Part shown: positions 17,089 to 25,451 of the stretch, piece after piece | Layout of the letters: each line of letters begins with the position of its first letter | Numbering within the stretch: the stretch's first letter is position 1 | Source of the DNA: an uncultured Bacteroidales bacterium | Lineage (GTDB): Bacteria; Bacteroidota; Bacteroidia; Bacteroidales; Bacteroidaceae | Assembly: GCA_902799355.1 (NCBI GenBank) | Contig: CADCAG010000001.1 | Span: 46,435 to 110,434 of the forward strand | Reading direction: 5' to 3' | Length of the DNA stretch: 64,000 nucleotides | Program-made: the position numbers and the translations under genes | The notes under the pieces: generated by a model | The model's input: the letters and a program-made list of their open reading frames with translations, nothing else | Told to the model about the DNA's origin: nothing | Databases searched by the model: none

Positions 17089-17532
17089 TTATTTCTGAAC
17101 GGGAATCTTATCTACGCGCTTCTGGTGGCGACCACCTTCGAAGGTTGCTGTAAAGAACTCGTCCATAATCTTTCGGGCCATATTGTTGTCGATAAAACGA
17201 CCGGGCATGACCAGCACGTTGGCATCGTTGTGCTGACGGATGAGGTGAGCTATCTCGGGAATCCAGCACAAACCGGCACGAACCTGCTGGTGCTTGTTCA
17301 GCGTGATGCTGATACCCTCGCCACTGCCGCAGATGGCAATGCCAGGATAAACCTCACCGCTCTCGATGCCTTCGGCCAGTGCGTGGCCGAAGTCGGGATA
17401 ATCGACACTTGCGTCGCTCCATGTACCATAGTCCTTGTAAGGATAACCCTTCTCTTCGAGGTACTCGAGCACGAACTTCTTGAGTGCAAAGCCTGCGTGG
17501 TCGCAAGCCACTCCAACTGTCTTTACTTCCAT
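17089..17532 (-). CDS. rpiB: Ribose-5-phosphate isomerase B
   Basis: The 147-residue protein has the RpiB/LacA-LacB fold signatures: ACDHAGFALK near residue 9, the catalytic GIAICGSGEGISI (Cys near 70), and RAGLCW. It interconverts ribose-5-P and ribulose-5-P. ATG 17532 is chosen because homologs begin at MEVKTVGV; the frame is open slightly further upstream. It sits directly downstream of transketolase, so two non-oxidative pentose phosphate enzymes are paired, with a strong hairpin between them. Confidence 0.93.
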   Translation of the reverse strand: MEVKTVGVACDHAGFALKKFVLEYLEEKGYPYKDYGTWSDASVDYPDFGHALAEGIESGEVYPGIAICGSGEGISITLNKHQQVRAGLCWIPEIAHLIRQHNDANVLVMPGRFIDNNMARKIMDEFFTATFEGGRHQKRVDKIPVQK

Positions 17533-17549
17533 AGTCGTAAAAATTTTAA

Positions 17550-17575
17550 AAGGCACGGACCGTAATCCGTGCCTT
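17550..17575 (-). terminator. Hairpin between tkt and rpiB (terminator or attenuator)
   Basis: Perfect 10-bp arms (AAGGCACGGA and TCCGTGCCTT) with a 6-base loop are followed on the minus strand by TTTTAAAATTTTT. It lies 5 bp after the tkt stop and 17 bp before the rpiB start, so it should limit read-through into rpiB. Confidence 0.75.
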
Positions 17576-17580
17576 GTTAA

Positions 17581-19593
17581 TTATGCTAACAGGGCTTTAA
17601 CCTGCTTGTAAACATTCTCGCCTGTGAAGCCGAGCTTCTCGTCGAGCACCTTGTAAGGAGCAGAGAAACCGAAGCTCTCGAGACCCCATACAGTACCGTC
17701 GGCACCTACCAGACCTTCGAGGTTGACGGGCAGACCAGCGGTCAGACCGAACTTCTTCTTGCCTGCAGGCAGCACGCTCTGCTGGTACTCCTTGCTCTGG
17801 CTGCGGAACAGGCCCTCAGAAGGAACGCTGACGATGCGGCACTTCACGCCGTCCTCGCGGAGCAGCTTAGCACCAGCCTCCAGCGTAGAAACCTCAGAAC
17901 CTGAAGCCAGCAGGATGACATCGTAGTTCTCGTCAGAACCCTTAACGATGTAAGCACCCTTTGTTGCCTGGTTGTAGTCGTTGCCCTCGGGCAGCATCTC
18001 GATGTTCTGACGAGAGAAGATGAGAGCCGTAGGAGTATCAACGTTCTCCATAGCCATGCGCCAGCAAACGGTGGTCTCCTCAGCATCGGCAGGACGAACT
18101 ACCAATACAGAGTTCTTGCCGTGGTGGTTCTTCAGCTTCTCCATCAGACGGATCTGTGCCTCCTGTTCTACGGGCTCGTGGGTAGGACCGTCCTCACCAA
18201 CGCGGAAGGCATCGTGGGTCCAGATGAACTTCACGGGCAGCTCCATCAGGGCAGCCATGCGTACGGCAGGCTTCATATAGTCAGAGAATACGAAGAAGGT
18301 ACCGCATGCGGGGATGACACCACCGTGCAGAGCCATACCGATACAGCAGCAAGCCATGGTGAGCTCGGCAACGCCAGCCTCGAAGAATGCACCGCTGAAG
18401 TCACCGCGAACCATGTCCTTGGTCTTCTTCAGGAAGCCGTTGGTGTTATCAGAGTTAGACAGGTCAGCAGAAGCACAAATCATGTTGGGCACCTGCTCAG
18501 CCAACTGACCGAGAACGGTAGCTGATGCGTTACGTGTAGCGCAGCCGGGCTTCTGTTCAACCTTGCTCCAGTCAATCTTCGGAGCCTTGCCGCTGAACCA
18601 CTCCTTCAGCTGTTCAGCCTTCTCGGGGTTAGCCTTGGCCCACTCAGCCTTGGCAGCATAGCGCTCGGCAACAATCTTCTTCAGTTCCTCAGCACGCTTA
18701 GCATACATCTCCTTCACCTCGGGGAAGATCTGGAATGGATTCTCAGGATCGGCACCCAGGTTCTTCATGGTGTTGATGTAAGCGTCGCCGCCTAGAGGAG
18801 CACCGTGGGTAGCGCAGTTGCTCTCGTAGCTGCTGTTGTCAGCCTTGCGGGCACCCTTACCCATCACGCAGTGGCCGATAATCAGACTTGGACGCTCTTT
18901 CTCAGCCTGAGCTTTCTTGATGGCCTCGCGGATTTCGTCAACGTCGTTACCGTTGATCTTCTGTACATACCAGCCCCAAGCCTCATACTTCTTGGCGGTA
19001 TCCTCGCTGGTCACTACCTCAGTCTTGGTAGACAGCTGGATGTCGTTGGCGTCGTAGAACATGATGAGGTTGTCCAGACCCAGGTTACCGGCAATACGGC
19101 CAGCACCCTGTGAGATCTCCTCCTGCACGCCACCATCAGAGATGTAAGCATAGATGGTCTGATTCATCACGTCGCCCAGACGAGCCTTCAGGAACTTAGC
19201 GGCGATGGCAGCACCTACTGCAAAGCAATGGCCCTGACCCAGAGGACCAGAGGTATTCTCGATGCCACGCTCAATCTCGCGCTCGGGGTGACCGGGAGTT
19301 ACTGAACCCCACTGGCGCAGGTTCTTCAGGTCCTCCAGTGTGAACTTGCCGATGAGAGCCAGCTGGCTGTACAGCATAGGAGCCATGTGACCAGGGTCGA
19401 GGAAGAAGCGGTCGCGACCCTCCCATGCGGGATTCTCTGGGTCGTATACCAGGAATTCTGAATACAGGGTGTTGATGAAATCTGCACCACCCATAGCACC
19501 GCCTGGGTGTCCTGACTTAGCTTTCTCAACCATTGATGCAGCAAGGATACGGATGTTGTCCGCTGCTCTGTTCATAACTTTGTTGTCGTTCAT
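17581..19593 (-). CDS. tkt: Transketolase
   Basis: The 670-residue thiamine-diphosphate enzyme has all transketolase landmarks: KSGHPGGAMGGAD near residue 25, TPGHPE and GPLGQG in the first third, the GDG-like cofactor site reading YISDGGVQEE near 155, and the Pyr domain with THDAFRVGEDGPTHEP near 460. It moves two-carbon units between sugar phosphates. I chose ATG 19593 (MNDNKVMNRAADNIR), since the in-frame upstream sequence is A/T-rich promoter DNA with a TATTTTTG box at 19645-19652. Confidence 0.95.
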   Translation of the reverse strand: MNDNKVMNRAADNIRILAASMVEKAKSGHPGGAMGGADFINTLYSEFLVYDPENPAWEGRDRFFLDPGHMAPMLYSQLALIGKFTLEDLKNLRQWGSVTPGHPEREIERGIENTSGPLGQGHCFAVGAAIAAKFLKARLGDVMNQTIYAYISDGGVQEEISQGAGRIAGNLGLDNLIMFYDANDIQLSTKTEVVTSEDTAKKYEAWGWYVQKINGNDVDEIREAIKKAQAEKERPSLIIGHCVMGKGARKADNSSYESNCATHGAPLGGDAYINTMKNLGADPENPFQIFPEVKEMYAKRAEELKKIVAERYAAKAEWAKANPEKAEQLKEWFSGKAPKIDWSKVEQKPGCATRNASATVLGQLAEQVPNMICASADLSNSDNTNGFLKKTKDMVRGDFSGAFFEAGVAELTMACCCIGMALHGGVIPACGTFFVFSDYMKPAVRMAALMELPVKFIWTHDAFRVGEDGPTHEPVEQEAQIRLMEKLKNHHGKNSVLVVRPADAEETTVCWRMAMENVDTPTALIFSRQNIEMLPEGNDYNQATKGAYIVKGSDENYDVILLASGSEVSTLEAGAKLLREDGVKCRIVSVPSEGLFRSQSKEYQQSVLPAGKKKFGLTAGLPVNLEGLVGADGTVWGLESFGFSAPYKVLDEKLGFTGENVYKQVKALLA

Positions 19594-19750
19594 AATAAGT
19601 AGTACGTTTTTATAATGAATTAGTGTATTTACATAATGCAACTGCAAAAATACTGAAAATTTTTCAATTGCCGCTCTTTTTTTTCGAAAAAAATAAGATT
19701 ATTGTCGAAATAATGTCGGAAGAGGGGGTGGACTGTCAACAAAAAATAAA

Positions 19751-19774
19751 GTCGGAACCATTTCTGATTCCGAC
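19751..19774 (-). terminator. Terminator of tRNA-Cys
   Basis: Arms GTCGGAA and TTCCGAC (7 bp) are followed on the minus strand by TTTATTTTTT. The stem lies 4 bp beyond the tRNA 3' end. Confidence 0.8.
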
Positions 19775-19778
19775 TCTG

Positions 19779-19850
19779 AGGTGCCTGGCGGATTCGAACC
19801 GCCGTAGACGGTTTTGCAGACCGTTGACTAAGCCACTCATCCAAGGCACC
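19779..19850 (-). tRNA. tRNA-Cys (GCA)
   Basis: A complete cloverleaf can be drawn on the minus strand: a 7-bp acceptor stem GGTGCCT/AGGCACC, anticodon loop with GCA between ACGGT and ACCGT, and T-arm GGCGG-TTCGAAT-CCGCC. The discriminator base is U, the cysteine identity base. CCA is not encoded. It has its own promoter and terminator. Confidence 0.95.
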
Positions 19851-19879
19851 ATAACTTAGTCCTCTCTTCTAAGCGGATG

Positions 19880-19911
19880 CAAAGGTACTACTTTTCTTTG
19901 GACTGACCAAA
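19880..19911 (-). promoter_or_regulatory. Promoter of tRNA-Cys
   Basis: TTTG (19908-19911, minus) and TACCTTTG (19880-19887) are separated by 20 bp. It overlaps the last codons of the 51-residue membrane protein upstream. Confidence 0.75.
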
Positions 19912-20043
19912 TTTTTGGCAGTTTTTTTTCAGTTCGCAGTCCGAACAAGGGTCAGCGTCGCCCCGAAACGCCCTGAAAAGGCGCCATGCAGCATAGCTGA
20001 ATGCCAGAAATAGGACGATTGCGGTGACGATTGTTTGCGACAT
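19888..20043 (-). CDS. Small Cys-rich single-span membrane protein (FeoB-associated type)
   Basis: A 51-residue protein starts at ATG 20043, 12 bp after the lipid kinase stop. It has one N-terminal membrane helix (about residues 4-20, TIVTAIVLFLAFSYAAW), a basic stretch (RLFRAFRG), then a compact cysteine cluster C-x2-C-x5-C (residues 33-42) and a Lys-rich tail. This is the pattern of FeoB-associated Cys-rich membrane proteins, but no feo genes are near. The gene is below usual length cut-offs. Its end overlaps the tRNA-Cys promoter. Confidence 0.65.
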   Translation of the reverse strand: MSQTIVTAIVLFLAFSYAAWRLFRAFRGDADPCSDCELKKNCQKFGQSKEK

Positions 20044-20055
20044 TGTTTCTTGTTT

Positions 20056-21102
20056 TTAGCCTCTTAGTTTCCTCAGCAATACCTTGTTGATGGCTTGAAT
20101 ACGGCGACCGCCTTTCTCGATGCCGCTGCCAATGTCCTCGCGTACATTATTTATATTATTAAAGAAGTCGCTGAAAGCATTCAGCACGGGGTTGGGTGGG
20201 GCTGTGTCTTCCGTAGCCTGCGGATTGGTCAGTATGCGGATGCCCAGGTGCTCAATGTGTACCTCGACATCGGTCCCCGTCATCACAGGGTCTCCGTCAT
20301 AGTGGATGGCTCCAGGCTTCTTGCGGTGGATATGGATGCTCTTTGTCCGGAAGGTCTTTATCTTCGAGTTGTTCTGCAGCGTCTTCATGAACAGGTCGGC
20401 AGCAATCTGTGGCGCGTCGAGTGCGGTGAATGGTTCCATGACGATGATGTCCATCATGCCGTCGCGCATGGTGGCGCCAGGGGCAATGTAGGCGTTGTTG
20501 CCATATTGTGAGGCGTTGGCACAAGCGATGAGGAAGGCCTTGTGGTACACCGTGCCGTTCTCGTCGACAATCTCGTACGTCTCCGGTTGGTATTTCAGTC
20601 CCTCTTTCAGTACGTTCTCCACGTAGGTGATGGGTCCGCGCTTGCCTGCTTCAGCAAATTTCAGCGAGATGAAGGCGTCGAACCCCATGCCACAGGTACA
20701 GAAGAAGGGTAGGCCGTTGATGACACCATAGTCAAAGGACTCTATCTGGCACTGGTTAATCAGTTCGATGGCCTTCACGGTGTCCATGGGTATGCACAGA
20801 TGGCGTGCCAGTCCGTTGCCCGAACCGCATGGGATGATGCCCAGAGCCGTCTGCGTGTGCACCAGCGAGCGTGCCACCTCGTTGATAGTACCGTCTCCTC
20901 CGACAGCCACCACGATATCTATCCCCGCTTCTGCCGACTGGCGGGCTATCTCTGCAGCATGACCGGCATATTCGGTGAAGCGCACCTCATGGCTGAAGCG
21001 TTCCTGGTCGAGGTGTTTGCTGATGAGCTGAGGCACCTCGTCCTTGTTGCCGGTACCCGATATGGGATTGATGATAAATAAAATATGCTGTCTGCTTTCC
21101 AT
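20056..21102 (-). CDS. Diacylglycerol/sphingoid-type lipid kinase (DAGK catalytic domain)
   Basis: The 348-residue protein has the DAGK/YegS catalytic domain: FIINPISGTGNK at the N-terminus, VAVGGDGTINEVA near residue 64, and IPCGSGNGLARHL near 91. The family phosphorylates lipid alcohols such as diacylglycerol, sphingosine or ceramide at the inner membrane. The gene is divergent from serine palmitoyltransferase, the first sphingolipid enzyme, so a sphingoid base or ceramide is a reasonable substrate guess. I took ATG 21102, not the in-frame TTG at 21114. A TATTTTTG box at 21112-21119 lies only 9 bp upstream of that ATG. The C-terminal tail (about 300-348) is low-complexity. Confidence 0.88.
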   Translation of the reverse strand: MESRQHILFIINPISGTGNKDEVPQLISKHLDQERFSHEVRFTEYAGHAAEIARQSAEAGIDIVVAVGGDGTINEVARSLVHTQTALGIIPCGSGNGLARHLCIPMDTVKAIELINQCQIESFDYGVINGLPFFCTCGMGFDAFISLKFAEAGKRGPITYVENVLKEGLKYQPETYEIVDENGTVYHKAFLIACANASQYGNNAYIAPGATMRDGMMDIIVMEPFTALDAPQIAADLFMKTLQNNSKIKTFRTKSIHIHRKKPGAIHYDGDPVMTGTDVEVHIEHLGIRILTNPQATEDTAPPNPVLNAFSDFFNNINNVREDIGSGIEKGGRRIQAINKVLLRKLRG

Positions 21103-21240
21103 ATTCTTTTGCAAAAATACGAATTCTGGCCGAATAATTATCGTATATTATAATAAAAATCGTAAAAATTAAGAAATATCTCTTTTTTTGTGCACGATTT
21201 GAATAAAAATGTGTAACTTTGCAGGCTGAAAACATTATCA

Positions 21241-21258
21241 GTAGCTTTCGTTAGCTAC
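21241..21258. repeat. Palindrome in the spt leader
   Basis: A perfect 6-bp inverted repeat (GTAGCT, 6-base loop, AGCTAC) lies 14 bp before the start codon of serine palmitoyltransferase and 20 bp after the TAACTTTG -7 box at 21214-21221. It could be an operator or leader hairpin; nothing identifies a binding protein. Confidence 0.5.
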
Positions 21259-21272
21259 CAGACCTATCAATT

Positions 21273-22460
21273 ATGGGACAATTACAAGAAAGATACAAGC
21301 ATTATCGTGAGCCGCAGAAGTATATGGAGGCTGACGTTTATCCCTACTTCCGTGAGATTGAGGGTAAGCAGGGAACAGAAGTTGAAATGGGCGGACACAA
21401 AGTGTTGATGTTCGGATCTAATGCCTACACAGGACTGACGGGTGACCAGCGCATCATCGATGCTGCCAAGGCCGCTCTTGACAAGTATGGCTCCGGATGT
21501 GCCGGTAGCCGTTTCCTTAACGGAACACTTGACATTCACGTTCAGTTGGAGAAAGAAATTTCCGAGTTTATTCATAAAGAGGACTGCCTCTGCTTCTCTA
21601 CCGGTTTCTCTGTAAACCAAGGCGTGCTGGCTATGGTGGTTGGCAAGGATGACTATATCATCTGCGACGATCGTGACCATGCATCTATCGTCGACGGACG
21701 CCGCCTGTCGTTTGCCCGTCAGTTGCACTACAAGCACAACGATATGGCCGACCTGGAGCGCGTGCTGCAGAAGTTGCCTCACGATGCTATCAAGCTGATT
21801 GTTGTCGACGGCGTCTTCTCTATGGAGGGCGACCTTGCCAAGCTTCCCGAGATTGTCGAGCTGAAGCACAAGTACAACTGTTCCATCATGGTCGACGAGG
21901 CTCACGGCATTGGTGTCTTCGGTGACCACGGACGTGGCGTCTGCGACTATTTCGGACTGACTGACGAGGTAGACCTCATCATGGGTACCTTTTCTAAGTC
22001 GCTGGCTTCTATCGGTGGCTTCATTGCTTCCGATGCCGACACCATCAATTTCCTGCGCCACACCTGCCGCACCTATATCTTCTCCGCTTCCAACACCCCT
22101 GCCGCTACTGCCGCAGCTATGGAGGCTCTGCACATCCTGCAGAAGGAGCCCGAGCGCATCGAGGCCCTGTGGAAGGTTACCAAGTACGCGCTGAAGCGCT
22201 TCGCTGAAGAAGGCTTTGAGATTGGCGACACCGAGAGCCCCATCATTCCGCTCTACGTTCGCGACGTCGAGAAGACCTTCCTCGTTACAGCCCTTGCTTT
22301 CAAGGCTGGCGTCTTCATCAATCCTGTGATTCCTCCTGCTTGTGCACCTCAGGACACACTCGTTCGCTATGCCCTGATGGCTACCCATACCGAGGAGCAG
22401 GTGGAGCGTTCTGTCAAGGCGCTGAAGAAAATCTTCGTCGAACAAGGCATTATTAAGTAA
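21273..22460 (+). CDS. spt: Serine palmitoyltransferase (alpha-oxoamine synthase)
   Basis: The 395-residue PLP enzyme belongs to the alpha-oxoamine synthases. Visible signatures are GSGCAGSRFLNG near residue 72, the DEAHGIGVFG PLP-binding region near 208, and the catalytic lysine in GTFSKSLAS near 241. Its N-terminus (QLQERYKHYREPQKYMEADVYPYF) and overall sequence match Bacteroidetes serine palmitoyltransferase, which condenses serine with an acyl-CoA to begin sphingolipid synthesis; glycine C-acetyltransferase is the nearest alternative. It is transcribed alone and divergent from a lipid kinase gene. Confidence 0.9.
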   Translation: MGQLQERYKHYREPQKYMEADVYPYFREIEGKQGTEVEMGGHKVLMFGSNAYTGLTGDQRIIDAAKAALDKYGSGCAGSRFLNGTLDIHVQLEKEISEFIHKEDCLCFSTGFSVNQGVLAMVVGKDDYIICDDRDHASIVDGRRLSFARQLHYKHNDMADLERVLQKLPHDAIKLIVVDGVFSMEGDLAKLPEIVELKHKYNCSIMVDEAHGIGVFGDHGRGVCDYFGLTDEVDLIMGTFSKSLASIGGFIASDADTINFLRHTCRTYIFSASNTPAATAAAMEALHILQKEPERIEALWKVTKYALKRFAEEGFEIGDTESPIIPLYVRDVEKTFLVTALAFKAGVFINPVIPPACAPQDTLVRYALMATHTEEQVERSVKALKKIFVEQGIIK

Positions 22461-22476
22461 AATTATTGCCGAAATA

Positions 22477-22508
22477 TTTGCGGGTGTCAAAGATATTTAG
22501 TACCTTTG
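22477..22508 (+). promoter_or_regulatory. Promoter of tRNA-Pro
   Basis: TTTG at 22477-22480 and TACCTTTG at 22501-22508, with a 20-bp spacer, lie 19 bp before the tRNA 5' end. Confidence 0.8.
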
Positions 22509-22527
22509 CACCCGCCTTTTAAGGCAA

Positions 22528-22603
22528 CGAGGTGTAGCGCAGTTGGTAGCGTTCCTGGTTTGGGACCAGGCTGTCGCAGGTTCGAGTCCTGTCACCTCGA
22601 CCA
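22528..22603 (+). tRNA. tRNA-Pro (TGG)
   Basis: Acceptor stem CGAGGTG/CACCTCG, anticodon arm CCTGG-TTTGGGA-CCAGG with TGG, and T-arm GCAGG-TTCGAGT-CCTGT form a normal cloverleaf. The 3' CCA is encoded, unlike in tRNA-Cys here. Confidence 0.95.
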
Positions 22604-22609
22604 TACAAG

Positions 22610-22640
22610 AAGCCGCTGATTCATGACGAGTCAGCGGCTT
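22610..22640 (+). terminator. Terminator of tRNA-Pro
   Basis: Ten-bp arms AAGCCGCTGA and TCAGCGGCTT with an 11-base loop are followed by TTCTTTG, just beyond the tRNA. Confidence 0.8.
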
Positions 22641-22768
22641 TTCTTTGTTGTTTACATGGCTTCACTTTCCAGTACGGCCAGAATGTAATTGTAGAAAAAT
22701 CAGGCTGATGGATGGGTAAGGCGAAGAAACGAGAGTAGGTCGCTTCCGTTCGGAAAAATCCAAATATA

Positions 22769-22800
22769 TTTGGTTTTTCGCTCATTTTTTACTAATTTTG
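22769..22800 (+). promoter_or_regulatory. Promoter of the HAD-panB-MFS genes
   Basis: TTTG at 22769-22772 and TAATTTTG at 22793-22800 have a 20-bp spacer. The start codon at 22821 is 20 bp downstream. Confidence 0.75.
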
Positions 22801-22820
22801 CAGCCGATTTTCAGAAAGTT

Positions 22821-23444
22821 ATGGAAAAGAAAGAGATAAAAGCAGCATTGTTTGACCTGGATGGCGTCGTGTTTGACACGGAGCCACAGTACACGGTGTT
22901 CTGGGGAAGCCAGTGCCGTGAGTTCCATCCGGAGCACCCGGGACTGGAACACGAAATAAAGGGGCAGACACTGGTGCAGATTTACGATGCGTGGTTTTCT
23001 GGCGAGCTGAAAGAGAAGCAGCCGCTGATTACTGAACGCCTGAATCTGTTTGAGCAACAGATGGATTATCAGTATGTTGCAGGGTTTGAGGATTTTATCA
23101 AGTCGTTGCGTCAGCAGGGTGTGAAGACAGCTGTGGTGACGAGTTCGAACCAGCCGAAGATGCAGGCGGTATACAATAGCAGACCCGAGTTTCGTGGACT
23201 GTTTGACGCCATCTTGACGTCGGAGGATTTTGAGCGTTCGAAGCCCGATCCCGACTGCTACCTGAAGGCTGCCGAGCGCTTTGACGTGGAGCCAAAGGAC
23301 TGTGTGGTTTTTGAGGACTCGTTTAATGGTTTGAAGTCGGGTAGGGCCGCTGGTATGTATGTCGTTGGTCTGGCCACGACGAACTCAGCGGATGCTATCA
23401 AGCCGCTGTGCGATGAAGTGATTAATGAATTTTCTAATATTTGA
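22821..23444 (+). CDS. HAD-family phosphatase/phosphomutase-like protein
   Basis: The 207-residue protein has the HAD motifs in order: nucleophile region FDLDGVVFDTE near residue 12, VVTSSN (motif II) near 111, and VVFEDSFNGLKSG (motif IV acids) near 165, with a small alpha-helical cap after motif I. It resembles beta-phosphoglucomutase and small sugar-phosphate phosphatases; the substrate is unknown. ATG 22821 is used, since the upstream in-frame codons cover the promoter. panB follows after 6 bp. Confidence 0.87.
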   Translation: MEKKEIKAALFDLDGVVFDTEPQYTVFWGSQCREFHPEHPGLEHEIKGQTLVQIYDAWFSGELKEKQPLITERLNLFEQQMDYQYVAGFEDFIKSLRQQGVKTAVVTSSNQPKMQAVYNSRPEFRGLFDAILTSEDFERSKPDPDCYLKAAERFDVEPKDCVVFEDSFNGLKSGRAAGMYVVGLATTNSADAIKPLCDEVINEFSNI

Positions 23445-23450
23445 AAGATT

Positions 23451-24272
23451 ATGTCAGGATATTTAGTTAGCGACAATCGCAAAGTAACAACACACCGTTT
23501 TATGGAGATGAAGCAGAAAGGCGAGAAAATCTCCATGCTTACATCGTATGATTATACTATGGCTGGTATCGTCGACAAGGCTGGCATTGACGCTATCCTC
23601 GTGGGCGACTCAGCCTCGAACGTGATGGCTGGTAATGCTACCACGCTGCCGATGACTGTGGACTATATGATTTACCATGCTCGCTCGGTGGTGCGTGCCG
23701 TCAATCGCGCCCTGGTGGTGTGCGATATGCCCTTCGGTTCGTATCAGATTAATGCTACCGATGGTGTGACTAACGCTATCCGTATCATGAAGGAGAGTGG
23801 CTGTGATGCCCTGAAGATGGAGGGTGGCGAGGAGATTCTCGACACCGTGAAGCGCATCCTCGACGCTGGCATCCCCGTGATGGCTCATCTGGGACTGACT
23901 CCGCAAAGTATCAATAAGTTCGGTTCCTATGCCGTGCGCGCCAAGGAAGAGGCTGAGGCAGAGAAGCTGTTGCACGACGCCCAGCTGCTGGACAAGGCAG
24001 GCTGTTTCGGCATTACGCTGGAGAAGGTGCCTGCAGCACTTGCCGCAGAGGTCACCAAGCTGGTGAAGTGTCCGACCATCGGTATCGGAGCAGGTAATGG
24101 CTGTGATGGACAGGTGCTGGTGGTAGCCGACATGCTGGGCATGACCCAGGGCTTCTCACCCCGTTTCCTGCGTCGCTATGCCGACCTGAACACGGTTATC
24201 ACCGATGCGGTGGGACACTATGTGGAGGACGTCAAGAGTGGCGACTTTCCCAATGCGAACGAATCGTATTAA
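23451..24272 (+). CDS. panB: 3-methyl-2-oxobutanoate hydroxymethyltransferase
   Basis: The 273-residue TIM-barrel enzyme carries the PanB motifs: [14 protein letters not shown] near residue 28, the metal site [12 protein letters not shown] near 46, DMPFGSY near 90, [10 protein letters not shown] near 143, and [17 protein letters not shown] near 204. It adds a hydroxymethyl group to 2-oxoisovalerate, the first committed step of pantothenate synthesis. No panC or panD is next to it. It ends 3 bp before the MFS gene. Confidence 0.95.
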   Translation: MSGYLVSDNRKVTTHRFMEMKQKGEKISMLTSYDYTMAGIVDKAGIDAILVGDSASNVMAGNATTLPMTVDYMIYHARSVVRAVNRALVVCDMPFGSYQINATDGVTNAIRIMKESGCDALKMEGGEEILDTVKRILDAGIPVMAHLGLTPQSINKFGSYAVRAKEEAEAEKLLHDAQLLDKAGCFGITLEKVPAALAAEVTKLVKCPTIGIGAGNGCDGQVLVVADMLGMTQGFSPRFLRRYADLNTVITDAVGHYVEDVKSGDFPNANESY

Positions 24273-24275
24273 TGG

Positions 24276-25445
24276 ATGAACACACAGAATACACCAGTAC
24301 ATATCAAGCTGTGGCACCGTGACTTCTGGCTGATGGCCATCAGTTCGCTGCTGCTGACCATGTCGATATACATCCTTATTCCCATCCTGCCACGCTGGAT
24401 GATAGACGAGCAGCACTTCTCGCCTGTAGAGGTGGGACGCTCGATGGGTGTCTTTGGACTGGGACTGTACCTGATGGGCGCCTTGTGCTCATGGCTGGTG
24501 CAGCGCTACCGTCGTAACGTGGTCTGCATGTGGTCGATGGTGGCTCTGATAGTCAATATAGCCCTCCTGTGGTATATTGACGCGATGCACAAGGAACTGG
24601 CCGTCTTCTCCATCATCATGTTGCACCGCTTCCTGTTGGGAGCGACCTTCGGACTGGCACAGATGGTGCTGTCGTCGACGCTGATCATCGATACTTGTGA
24701 GTCGTTCCAGCGTACCGAGGCCAACCATAGTGCCTCGTGGTTTGCACGCTTCGCCCTGTCGCTGGGCCCGCTGGCTGGGCTGATAGTCTATGCGCTGGCT
24801 GGCTTTCGCAGTGTGGTGCTGGGCGCCGTTGGTTGTGCCGTGTGTGCACTGCTGTTGGTGAAGGTTGTCACATTCCCTTTCCGCACCCCTGAAGAGGGTG
24901 TTAAGGTGGTCTCGCTGGACCGTTTCTTCCTGACGCATGGCTTTGTGTTGTTCATCAACCTGTTGTTGGTGACCACGGTGATAGGTCTGCTGCTCTCTAT
25001 GCCCTTCGAGCCGCTGTTCTATGCACTGATGATGGGTGGTTTCCTGCTGGCCCTATTGGCACAGCGCTTCGTATTCCGTGATGCAGAGCTGAAGAGCGAG
25101 ATTATTACGGGGCTGTTCCTGTTGGTAGCGGCCTTGCTCATCCTGCTGGTGGCACCCGCCTCGCCAGTGTCTCCCGTTTTTGTGGGACTGAGTGCGGGCA
25201 TCATCGGGTCGCGCTTCCTGCTGTTCTTCATCAAGTTGAGTCGCCACTGTCAGCGTGGAACTTCACAGAGCACGTATTTCCTGGGATGGGAGACAGGACT
25301 GGCTATTGGTCTGGCCTTGGGATATGGCTGTTTCTACCAGCAACCCACGCTGCTGATAGATACCGCATTGGCACTTAGTGGCGTAGCGCTGTTGCTATAC
25401 CATTTCTTTACGCACCAGTGGTTTCTGCGTAACAAGAATCGCTAA
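24276..25445 (+). CDS. MFS transporter
   Basis: The 389-residue protein has about twelve hydrophobic segments and the MFS loop 2-3 region (GRSMGVFGLGLYLMG, then VQRYRRN). No specific substrate family is recognisable. It may export a metabolite or drug; the close link to panB (3-bp gap) allows a pantothenate-related role, but that is a guess. It converges with addB with only 6 bp between the stops. Confidence 0.78.
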   Translation: MNTQNTPVHIKLWHRDFWLMAISSLLLTMSIYILIPILPRWMIDEQHFSPVEVGRSMGVFGLGLYLMGALCSWLVQRYRRNVVCMWSMVALIVNIALLWYIDAMHKELAVFSIIMLHRFLLGATFGLAQMVLSSTLIIDTCESFQRTEANHSASWFARFALSLGPLAGLIVYALAGFRSVVLGAVGCAVCALLLVKVVTFPFRTPEEGVKVVSLDRFFLTHGFVLFINLLLVTTVIGLLLSMPFEPLFYALMMGGFLLALLAQRFVFRDAELKSEIITGLFLLVAALLILLVAPASPVSPVFVGLSAGIIGSRFLLFFIKLSRHCQRGTSQSTYFLGWETGLAIGLALGYGCFYQQPTLLIDTALALSGVALLLYHFFTHQWFLRNKNR

Positions 25446-25451
25446 AGAGAT

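Noticed and set aside
21282-22490. 402-codon open frame antisense to serine palmitoyltransferase
   Set aside because: It mirrors the whole spt gene, has no recognisable domain, and reflects codon bias in the real frame.
22641-22768. Possible small RNA after tRNA-Pro
   Set aside because: No promoter or terminator pair apart from the tRNA terminator and the HAD promoter.
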